A stretch of 64,000 nt of DNA. Source: Chlorops oryzae (taxonomy: Eukaryota > Arthropoda > Insecta > Diptera > Chloropidae). Location: NCBI GenBank assembly GCA_020466095.1, contig CM035808.1:24820796-24884795 (forward strand), given 5' to 3'. The notes below the pieces were generated by a model. That model was given only the letters and a program-made list of their open reading frames with translations, was not told the DNA's origin and searched no databases. Positions 23,880 to 32,894 of this stretch are shown one piece after another. Numbering within the stretch: position 1 is the stretch's first letter; each line of letters starts with the position of its first letter. Position numbers and translations under genes: made by a program.

Positions 23880-24815
23880 GGAATATTCCAAGACATTGAT
23901 TTTTTATACATAATTTTCTTCCAAGGCGGTATTAAGGGATCAACTAGTTGAAAATATAACGTTTTCTTTCTTGCACTAAAAAAAAAAAATTAAAAAATTA
24001 TTACCTACAAAAAAAAAAAAAAAACTCAAAAAGAATTGAAGGTCCTTATGTGTTCGTTTTCCCAAAGCAGCATTTTCGCATACAATTTTTCTAGCTTAAT
24101 TCAATGGCTGACATTACAAATTCGCGCTCCATTGTCTATCTCAACTCGAATGTGCGTGGCCTTAAAACGCGGCACTTGAAGTCTGATTGCTGCAACAGGA
24201 TCTCTTTCGCAGCTTCGCATTTGTCATGCACAATTTTATTTGATTTTGAAGCTTTTTTATGTCAGCAGTTGTGATTGATAAGCGCTCCTTGTTGCCAAGC
24301 CAACTTTAAGAGCGAAAGCAAGAAGATTTTTTTTTATTATGTCTTTCTCTACCCTTTTTGTTGTTGTTTTTGCTTCACACATAACAACGCGTCAACAGGT
24401 GATGGATTAAAGAAATCCGTTGGCGTGTCGTCTCCATTTTTGCTGTGGATTTCATTTTCCGGTTAAATGAAATTACGGAGTGAAAAATTAAGATAAAAAA
24501 AACATCCTCAATCGAATTGATTGCCGATTGTTCGTTCAGACTGGAGCCTTTAAGTTTCTATGCATATGAATGTGTTTTTGTCACACTAGCTCGACTTCGA
24601 AGAAAATTTGCATCTGTTAAGAATTCTGCAAAAATGTTTGTCCCGCCCGATGATTGCTCCTTTTAGTTTTGTACCAGATTGAAAGGAGACTGATGAAGGA
24701 TATGTGGAAATGAGTATTTTGATTTCCGATGTTTTCTATTATTATACAGTGAGCTCCGTGCAAATGGAATCGATGTGGACAATTGTGGACTTTTAAGATG
24801 AACTGTCCATTGTTA
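23880..24815. other. Gene-free DNA
   Basis: No gene or element was identified between the purine tract and mariner copy 1. A and T homopolymers are common. Confidence 0.5.
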
Positions 24816-24817
24816 TA

Positions 24818-26105
24818 TTAGGTGTAGTAAAAAGAAATCCATTATTTTTCCAATAGATGGCATTATTTATCTGCATCTCGCGTTGTATAAGTCCGATCGT
24901 GTTCCGCTAGGGGGCATTAGAAAGATGACAGTTCCTACTAAAAAAGCTTTTTTGACACTTTTTTGATTGATTGATTCAGTTTTGTTTGAGAGCTTGTCAA
25001 AGATGGACATCAGCAAAGAGAAAATTCGCTACATTTTACAGTTTTTCTTCGATAAGGGAGAAAACGCAAGCCAGGCGGCTGAAAATTTGAATAGCGTTTA
25101 TGGACCTGATACTGTAACAGCCAATCATGCGCAATTTTGGTTTCGTCGATTCCGTTCCGGTAACTTCGATGTCAAGGATGCACCACGCACTGGAAGGCCA
25201 ATTGTCGAAAATGTCGATAAAATCATGGAAATTATCGAGTCCGACCGTCATGTTAGCACTGTTTCGATTGCAAAAGAGCTAAAGATTGCACAAAAAACCG
25301 TTTGGAACCATTTGAATAAGGCTGGATACACAAAGAAGCTCGATGTATGGGTGCCACACGAGTTAACGCAAAAAAACCTCATAGACCGAATTTCCATCTG
25401 CGAATCGCTGCTGAACCGCAACAAAATCGACCCATTTCTGAAGCGGTTGGTGACTGGTGATGAAAACTGGGTCACTTACGACAACGTCAAGCAAAAACGG
25501 TCGTGGTCGAAACACGGTGAACCGGCGGAAACGGTGGCCAAGCCAGGATTGACGGCCAGGAAGGTTTTGCTGTGTGTTTGGTGGGATTGGCAGGGAATTA
25601 TCTACTATGAGCTGCTCCCATACGGCAAAACTCTTAACTCGGAACTCTACTGTCAACAATTGGACCGTCTGAAGGAAGCAATCGCCCATAAGCGGCCAGC
25701 TTTGGCCAATAGGAGAGGAATTGTGTTCCATCAGGACAACGCCAGGCCACACACATCGATAGTGACTCGCCAGAAGCTCCGGGAGTTCGGTTGGGAGGTT
25801 CTTCTGCACCCACCTTATAGTCCGGACCTGGCACCAAGTGATTACCATCTGTTCCTGTCCATGGCGAACAATTTTGCTGGTGAAACATTCGCTTCAAGAG
25901 AGGCTTCTGAAATTCGACTGTCTCAATTTTTTGCTAATAGGAACGAGGGCTTCTATGAGAGAGGCATAATGAAATTACCTTTAAAATGGCAACAAGTTAT
26001 CGAACAAAACGGCGCATATTTGACCTAAATCGGGTCATTCTAACTATCTTAAATAAAGCCCTCAATTTAATGCAAAAATAATGGATTTCTTTTTACTACA
26101 CCTAA
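24818..26105 (+). mobile_element. Mariner transposon, copy 1, complete, 1288 bp
   Basis: Perfect 32-bp terminal inverted repeats begin TTAGGTGTAGTAAAAAGAAA (24818-24849 and 26074-26105), with TA target duplications at 24816-24817 and 26106-26107. One uninterrupted transposase frame fills the interior. A second copy of identical length lies in opposite orientation at 57572-58859. Perfect ends and an open frame indicate recent arrival. Confidence 0.97.
24967..26028 (+). CDS. Mariner transposase (copy 1), intact frame
   Basis: This 353-residue DD34D transposase would cut and paste its element at TA sites. The N-terminal half holds the paired helix-turn-helix DNA-binding region, with GRP (residues 76-78) as the usual linker motif. 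WVPHEL lies at 128-133. The catalytic aspartates are D165 (TGDENW), D257 (FHQDNARPH) and D292 (YSPDLAPSDYHLF), with exactly 34 residues between the last two. Residue 167 is N where the family usually has K. Translation could start at M1 or at M13 (MDISKEKIRY), which fits the usual mariner length better. The sequence looks closer to the mellifera-type group than to Himar1, by memory only. It differs from copy 2 at nine residues. Confidence 0.95.
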   Translation: MIDSVLFESLSKMDISKEKIRYILQFFFDKGENASQAAENLNSVYGPDTVTANHAQFWFRRFRSGNFDVKDAPRTGRPIVENVDKIMEIIESDRHVSTVSIAKELKIAQKTVWNHLNKAGYTKKLDVWVPHELTQKNLIDRISICESLLNRNKIDPFLKRLVTGDENWVTYDNVKQKRSWSKHGEPAETVAKPGLTARKVLLCVWWDWQGIIYYELLPYGKTLNSELYCQQLDRLKEAIAHKRPALANRRGIVFHQDNARPHTSIVTRQKLREFGWEVLLHPPYSPDLAPSDYHLFLSMANNFAGETFASREASEIRLSQFFANRNEGFYERGIMKLPLKWQQVIEQNGAYLT

Positions 26106-26107
26106 TA

Positions 26108-28165
26108 TGTCACAGTAGTTGCTTGGGATGATCGGCTTTGTCACAAAATGGCAAGATTTTTGCTAGATTGACAGATTTTATTTCTGCATCTGGACACTAA
26201 AATATTTTATTCTGAAAAAGGAATCTCATATGCAGTCGAAGATTATTCTTAAGTGAAGAACCGAACCGAATATTATACATATTTAATAGGTACCTACAAT
26301 TAATAAAAAAAAAACTTGCAGTTAAAGGGTTTAAAATTTATCATGAATTTTAAGATAAAGATCGCCCCTTCTTACTCACTCGAGCTTTTACTGCAGTATT
26401 TTAAAAAGGCCATAAGATGCTTTTGTGATATAAACACGTGTGTGATGAGTCCTTTTAAATTGGATTTCAAAATATGAACGTTTTAAGTTTCAAAGGAAAT
26501 TGAACGGAATTTAAGAAATAGAAGACGAGGAAAGAGTAAAAGAAGCAGCATCAGAAGAAGAAATAGGAATCGTAAACAAAAATTAAATGGGAGGAAGATT
26601 GTGATTATGTTGAATGTGGAAGTATGGGTAGTAAAATCAAAACCATGCTGTTTCTATGTTGCAAGGTGATCAAACGAAAGTTTTCAACTCATTTAACATA
26701 AAGGCAGGAATAACACTATAATATACTAATATTTATTTATAACATAATTCAATTCGAAGAAAGATGGAACTTTTATGCGATCCTTTGCGAAAATTTTCTT
26801 AATTTTGGTTGGAGAAAGCAACCAGAGAAATACATTTCTGTAGACAAACAAATTCTTATAGGAACAGATATGTTGTCTGCCTATCTCGTTTTAATCCTTT
26901 TGGTGCGCCCCTGAAGGTATGCACAACACGGATAATGCAGGCCATGTTAACGCTTTGAATATTGATACCTTTTTGAATTTCTACTACGGCTTTTGTGTTG
27001 ATATTAAAACGCTCGAAACCTGTTCAAACCGAAGAAGAAGCTTTGTAGGATTTTTGTAAAAAAACAAAAAAAAAACTACAGCAGAAGCAATAAATACTAT
27101 TCGTTCGTTCGTCCACTCAATTTCCTATTGTTGAACAAAGGCAAAATGCAAATAAAACTTCCGCTGTAAATTTCAATCGAATAACTCGTAGGAAGTTGTA
27201 TACAGTTGCCTTTTGGAACTGTGCTAGTAGTTGTTATAGTCGCACTAGTAGCATCCTGTGAAAATATAAAAATATCTTTCCACGAATGAGAAGATATTTG
27301 CAGTGGGTACGGTACCTACCTATGAACGAATGTTTTTTGCCATTTGCTTTCTGCTGGTTGGTCGAATATGGGCTGACTTAACGAGCTACTGGCTATCTAT
27401 CTATCGGTATTTGCTTGTGAAGCTTTCAAGAGGTGTTAGCTATTGACCGTCCATGTTGGTCACATAAAGTTTTTGTTTGAATTTTTTTATTGCAGTTTTT
27501 GTTGTTGTGTGTCGTTTCGAAAGGAACTTCTGTTTTGGTTTCTTCCTTCATTTGAGATACCGTTATTTCACTTGATTTCTGGGGTTTTGGAGTTGAGTTT
27601 AGGTTCTGGAGTTTGAAGGAATATTAATGGATTTGTTTTGGTTTTTATTTTATTGTTAAAGCAATAATGATCTTGCTTCACCTTCTTCTTCTTAACAATT
27701 GCTTACCTCTTTTCGGATTCGCTCATGCTCCTCCTGACTTGTGGGTATGTGATCTCAGCACCCTTCTGTAGGCATTCCGATCCTGGATCACGTGATAGCT
27801 GGGACCCATCCTTTAGGCTAATAGTTTCTTCGTCTGACCGATCCACATGTATCTGGGGCCTTACTTTGTAGTTCCACTCAAAAATCCATTCTATTCGAAC
27901 CCGAAATCGGAGTAAAAAGGAATAAAAATTATAACGTAAAACAAACATCTGACATTCGAACAAAAGACTATGAAACGTTCGAATCCAAATCGCAATACAG
28001 AGCTAGGGCCTTGAGTTGCCAAAATTTCATGCCCGAGTCTAGGAGATATTTCGGTATTTAGAAATCTGGTCACAATTATACAAGTATTTGCTAGAAACAT
28101 CTACATATACCTTCTTAAGAGGCGGAAGGGGATAGAGGATCGCCCACTAGACGCGAATCGAGGAA
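26108..28165. other. Gene-free AT-rich DNA
   Basis: I see no supported gene or element. The minus-strand frames near 27703-28100 have no recognisable motif. Confidence 0.5.
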
Positions 28166-28169
28166 GTAT

Positions 28170-28285
28170 TCACCCCTATTCTGAATAAAATTACCGTGTA
28201 CTTTTCCGTCAGTTTCAATAGAAATGTGTATTGAAACTGTCGGAAAAGTTCACGCGAAATATTCAGCCCGATTCTTAATACGAAA
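28170..28285. repeat. Hairpin element with near-perfect 21-bp stem
   Basis: A 21-bp arm at 28200-28220 (starting ACTTTTCCGTCAG) pairs with 28229-28249 with one mismatch and an 8-base loop (GAAATGTG). Weaker pairing extends outward to CTATTCTGAATA on the left and GAATATTTCGCG on the right. The flank carries an AGCCCGATTCTTAAT motif shared with the neighbouring inverted repeat. Confidence 0.65.
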
Positions 28286-28348
28286 AAACAAAGTATTTTG
28301 AACACTTTTAAGCAAAGTTCATCACATTTTGTCTTTTATTTTTACAAT

Positions 28349-29319
28349 CAGCCCTATTCTTAATGAATATTCCCCGGGAATTTTTTCCCTAGAAAATTTT
28401 CTCCACGGAAGAAGGAAGTGTTCTTAGCATCAATAAGAATAGATTAAATGTTTTGATTAGCAGAATTTTTTTCAAATTCGCCGGGAATATTTACACGCAG
28501 GGAAAAAATATCACATCCCCAATTTTATTTTGCAGGCATTACATATGTAATTGGGTATGATGTAACTATATTTTCATAATTACGTCCAATTATATTTTTC
28601 ATTACCTCCAATTATATTTGTATGTAATTGTATCAAATTATAAAAAAATAAATTCAATTACATATAGAACTCCGTCCAATTAAATATCTAATCGCCTGCA
28701 ATCATATATGTAATTTTATCGAGTTATATACATACAAACAAATGCAATTGCATATACATAATTGCGTCTTATTAAATTTGTGATCTCCTGCAATTTAAAA
28801 TGTATTCTATATAACAATATAGAAAGAAACATTCTCCACGATTGGGTGGAATATATTTCACCACGTCATATTCGCGGTCCACCTTCCCCTTGGAGTGCCT
28901 AAGAGTTTTGAAAATTTAATCACATTATATACAATCGAAATTATAAACCATTTGAGAAATATAAGAACAAGCTGTAAAATAAATACACATATGTAATTGC
29001 TCCAATGCTTTAAATTGTAAAAGTAATCAGATGTAATAACATGTTTTCAGAACGCATTTAAATATACTTATGATAAATTTAAATGCAATTATATAAGTAA
29101 TTGAGTACAATTAGTATTATTCATTTTCTAATTATATTGTAATTGGCTCCAATTAATAATGCAATCGGGGCAAGGCTCCAATCTCATGTGTAATTGGTTC
29201 CAATTATATTTCGGGCACTTATTTCTCTTCGTGTAGAATCCGGCCGAATATTTCGATTTGCCGCGGAGAAAAATTTCGAAGAAAAAACTCCCGGGGAATA
29301 TTTATTTAGAATAGGGCTG
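28349..29319. mobile_element. Inverted-repeat element with CAGCCCTATTCT ends
   Basis: Left CAGCCCTATTCTTAATGAAT and right (opposite strand) CAGCCCTATTCTAAATAAAT continue into ATTCCCCGGGA and a TTTTCTCC.CGG block, giving arms of about 65 bp. A second element (28494-29233) is inserted inside. No clear target duplication is visible. Confidence 0.6.
28494..29233. mobile_element. Nested CAC-ended element with CAATTATA subterminal repeats
   Basis: The ends are CACGCAGGGAAAAAAT and, on the opposite strand, CACGAAGAGAAATAA, which match the terminal motif of 9634-10536. TA flanks both sides. The body has many copies of TAATTG...CCAATTATAT in both orientations. A less repetitive centre lies near 28836-28915. 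No gene is visible. Confidence 0.6.
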
Positions 29320-29422
29320 TTTTTTTCAGAATTTCTGACAAGAATTTATATTTTCAAAAACCAAAAACGGCGATTAAAACTTTAAACAAACATTTAGGGT
29401 AGTCCCTTTAAAGTGAAAAGAT

Positions 29423-31493
29423 CAGGGATCGAAAATAACAATTATTTTTGAAATTTAAAGTTAAAAAGTCAAAGGGAAAGAGTTTGCGTATTCGATATTT
29501 ACATTGAGAAATGTAATGCTTTTTAGGCAAGGAGTGGTAATCTTCAAGAATTTTTATTTTTTTGACTTTTTCCAAAAAAGTAAAAAAAAAAACGGTTATT
29601 TTTGACTTTTATTTTTTCGGTCAAAAATAACAATTAAAATTTGACTTTTATTTTTTAAGTCAAGAATAAAAATCAAAATTTGACTTTTATTTTTTTAGTC
29701 AAAAATAAAAATTAAAATTTGATTTTTATTTTTTTGATCAGATTTAAAAGTTAAACTTTAACTTAAATTTTTTCGGGCAAAAATAAAAGTTGAAGTTGTA
29801 ATCGCATGTAAGGAAGTTTACATCGGCTATGCCGATTGCATACATACCTTTTCCTCAGCTTCAAATATCGCACCCTTGCTACTAAACCGCCACAATTCAA
29901 AAATTGTTTCATCTAATTTTTCATGTTTGACCGCATTTTACTGTACGAACACAACACTTAGAAAATTTACCTTGAAATTAATACCTTCAGCAGTTAATTA
30001 AGAATATTAACAAAGTGTGAAAAATATCTTCTTTACGAGGTCTCGAAAGAGACTGGATATTTTACGAGAAGTGCGGAATTTTGAATTGTGCCGCTTTAGG
30101 AGCAAGAGTGCGATATGTTAAAAAAGAAAGTCTCAATTTTGGTAGTATTTTGCGAATTTCGCGAACTGTGGTCGTTATCAAATTTTAACGGTAAGAGGGC
30201 ATTATATCTGGCTGCGAAATACTCAATTCAAAAGAGTCAAAACAAAAGTTTTGCAAAATTTCGCGAATGGTGGCCATGGTCAAAGCTAAACCCCAATAGA
30301 GCACTTTATTTAGTTGCTAAACGCACGATTTCAAATAGTGAAATTCAAATTTTGCAAAATTTCGCGAATAATGGCCATGGTCAAATTTTAACACCAAGAG
30401 GACATTATATCTGGCTGCTAAATACACAATGAGAAGGAGTAAAAATTAAAATTCTTTTTATAACTATATCCAAATAACTGACAATAATTTTTTAAAGATG
30501 ATAACCATATTTATAGCAATGTTGCAAATTTTCTTTATCCAAAGTTTAAGTCTATAAAGTAGCTATACCCACTCCACATTTCAACAGTCTGAGATGTATA
30601 GTGAAAAACTTATCCGCGAAAAATCGTAAATATCGTGATTTTTGAAACTTCTGAACCATTTACCACAACCCCAGATAGGACTACGAAAGAAACTGGTACG
30701 CAGTTTTTCAAACATATACCAAAGGCAAGTGCATGCCAAATTTCAGTATGATACCTTTCATGGTTTAGGATTTAATTACGAAAAATTTATTTGTGACCGA
30801 CAGACAGACAGACAGACATGGCAAACTTAATATACCCACGATATGAGGCAGGTGAGGAAGAGAGGGAAATGGAAAAAAAACATGAATAGTCGCGCTTAGC
30901 GCTCGAGACGTTTTTGCAATTCTAGGTATATAGTCGAATCAGAATGCCCCATTCATCGAACAACTGTGGTGACTCGTGTATCATTGAAAAATGTGCACAT
31001 AGCTGCTATTAAAATTTTGGGATTCAGCAGAACTAGTTTATCAGTCACGTCCTTGTTCATAAATTTTTTACCCTCGAAGAATGCAGACCCCTCAGCGGGC
31101 CCAACAACTAACGTTTCCACCTATGGGTGCGATCTTGCGAGCGACCAACTATATCATTGCACTTGTTTATTTTTTATTTTTGCCCGAAAAAATTAAAGTT
31201 AAATTATAACTTTTAAATCTGATCGAAAAAATAAAAATCAAACTTTTATTTTTATTTTTGACTGAAAAAATAAAAATCGATTTTAACTTTTTTTTCTGAC
31301 TTAAAAAATAAAAATCAGAATTTGATTTTTATTCTTGACTTAAAAAATAAAAGTCAAATTTTAATTGTTATTTTTGACCGAAAAAATAAAAGTCAAATTT
31401 TAACTGTTAATTTTTGACGGAAACTTTATACGTTAAGAAATAACGATTATTTTTTGACTTTTAAAATAAAAGTCATAACAGTTACGGTCCCTG
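29423..31493. mobile_element. hAT-type foldback element, 2071 bp, 8-bp target duplication
   Basis: GAAAAGAT flanks both ends exactly (29415-29422 and 31494-31501). The ends read CAGGGATCG and, on the opposite strand, CAGGGACCG, as in hAT elements. Both arms are AT-rich low-complexity DNA built of TTTGACTTTTATTTTT units in inverted orientation (about 29440-29800 and 31170-31480). A mini-me-like repeat occupies the centre. No hAT transposase is visible. Confidence 0.8.
29814..30862 (-). mobile_element. Mini-me-like repeat, minus orientation, nested in the hAT element
   Basis: On the minus strand it starts near GGGTATATTAAGTTTGCC followed by a (GTCT)n run (plus strand ACAGACAGACAGACA near 30800). 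It contains about three repeats with AATTTCGCGAATGGTGGCC-type sequence (30190-30400, plus strand) and ends at GCCGATGTAAAC. It is the inverted relative of 17694-18180. The 105-codon plus-strand frame at 30115-30432 comes from the internal repeats. Confidence 0.65.
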
Positions 31494-31501
31494 GAAAAGA
31501 T

Positions 31502-31915
31502 CTAAAAATAGGAAAAGCTTAAAAATGTTCATACAAAATTAATTTCTAAGCCTTCATGATTTACGATTTTTGTAAGTTTTCGAGGCAAATACACGTTTAA
31601 GGGAAGAGCCCTATTAATTTCGACTGCCCATGAAAAAAGAATTAGAAAATTTTTTACTGCCAACACCTCGCGCCACGAATTCAGATATATATTTCTTGTA
31701 AAAAAATATGACATTTATATTTGTATATTTATAACGGAAATAAAATTTGAAAAGAAATAATTTCGAAAAGTAAAAAAAAAAAAAAATTCGCACACAATCC
31801 GACTTTGCAGAATAAGATTGTTTACAGCAACACCAAATTAATTCCCCTTTTCAGTAATATTGTCATCACTTCCATTTTAATCAATGCGGTTTCTATCTTC
31901 TAATATCCCCTCTCC
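31502..31915. other. 3' flank of the RING gene, gene-free
   Basis: AT-rich DNA lies downstream of the minus-strand RING gene. No canonical AATAAA is present on the minus strand within 200 bp of the stop codon; an ATTAAA variant lies near 31875-31880. Confidence 0.4.
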
Positions 31916-32449
31916 TTACCCCTCTTCGACTTCCTCACCATCATCACCATCATCATCGTCGCCGTAGTCATCGTTGTTATCGTCTTCCCCTTCAGTTACA
32001 GTTTCATATTCCTCAACTTCCTCATCTTGTTCGTCCTGCTCCACGTCCTCGTACTCTTCAGCATGCCCTTCCACATAGAGCTGGTCTGCAAAGCTATCTT
32101 GGGAATCTTCACCCAACTCGGAAACGTCTAAATAAAAATAGCTATCATCCTCTAGAAAGAAATCGTTCGTTTCACTCGGACTATAGTCCACAACCGCTTC
32201 CTCGTAGATAAGACTACCTTGGTCGCTTTCATAATCACTTTCTGTCGTCGTAAATTCTTCAATCCTTTCGCGGCACAAGGGGCAACGTCTAGCCCAGCGC
32301 TCATGTTGATACGATCTCAGATCGTCAATGCATTCCTTGCAGAACGAGTGACCGCAATCGAGAAGTTTGGGATCAATTTGCGACTCAAAGCAAATGCCAC
32401 ACGGCTCGAGGACATTCGGGGATAAAAATGAATTCGTGGTATCGGCCAT
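31916..32449 (-). CDS. RING-HC finger protein with acidic tail (putative E3 ubiquitin ligase)
   Basis: A single open frame encodes 177 residues. A C3HC4 RING is near the start: C17-x2-C20-x11-C32-x-H34-x2-C37-x2-C40-x15-C56-x2-C59, with CGHSFCKECI and CPLC typical of RING-HC E3 ligases that recruit an E2. From residue 68 on the chain is rich in D, E, S and Y, ending in a nearly pure acidic run (from about 136). No signal peptide or membrane segment is visible. The start is the first ATG in frame and is followed by G (ATGG). Composition is clearly more GC-rich than the flanks, supporting real coding. No intron is apparent, so it could be a retrocopy or a fast-evolving lineage gene. I do not recognise an ortholog. 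A transposon lies downstream and a SINE candidate upstream. Confidence 0.85.
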   Translation of the reverse strand: MADTTNSFLSPNVLEPCGICFESQIDPKLLDCGHSFCKECIDDLRSYQHERWARRCPLCRERIEEFTTTESDYESDQGSLIYEEAVVDYSPSETNDFFLEDDSYFYLDVSELGEDSQDSFADQLYVEGHAEEYEDVEQDEQDEEVEEYETVTEGEDDNNDDYGDDDDGDDGEEVEEG

Positions 32450-32689
32450 CTCGTGATCTTTTCGTCCTTGCGTTTTCTTTCAAGTATTTGTAATTTTATT
32501 CCTTTTATTTTTGTAAATAAGTATAATATTTTGTATATTTTTTATGAAATAAATTTTCTTTGCTCGAGAACAATAATATTGAATTATAAATATTCATATC
32601 GTTCTTGATAAATATTGATTCTAAGTTTTCCTTTTGTAGATATTTTTCTTGCAGCATTGATCGTTTAAGAAAAGAGTGATCTAGACAAA

Positions 32690-32885
32690 TTGTAAGGTGG
32701 CTTGTTTGGTTTTTGTGGCTGCCACCATTAAGGGTGATACACCTAGGCCTTACATGGACCCCGTTGTGATGCCACGATTAACGGGAGAACAACTAACAAC
32801 CACTACCGAGCTGGGAGTTGAACCAAGAGCCTCTCCCATCGTAAGTTGGCATCTCAACCAACCACGCCACGGAGGCCAACAAATT
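32690..32885 (-). mobile_element. Candidate tRNA-derived SINE
   Basis: Read on the minus strand, a tRNA-like head begins near 32880: TGGCGTGGTTGG (A box), then GGTTCAACTCCCAG (B box) near 32825. The D-arm GGC/GCC and four of five T-stem pairs form, but the acceptor stem does not. A body of about 120 bp follows (GGGGTCCATGTAAGGCC, ATCACCCTTAATGG). No clear target duplication or A-rich tail is visible. Confidence 0.5.
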
Positions 32886-32894
32886 AGGGGTTAA

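Noticed and set aside
23423..23911. 162-codon serine/leucine-rich minus-strand frame
   Set aside because: Product of the GA purine tract; no stops because of sequence simplicity.
25363..25897. 161- and 87-codon minus-strand frames opposite the mariner transposase (also at 57780-58314)
   Set aside because: Antisense shadows of the transposase gene, repeated because the two mariners are alike.
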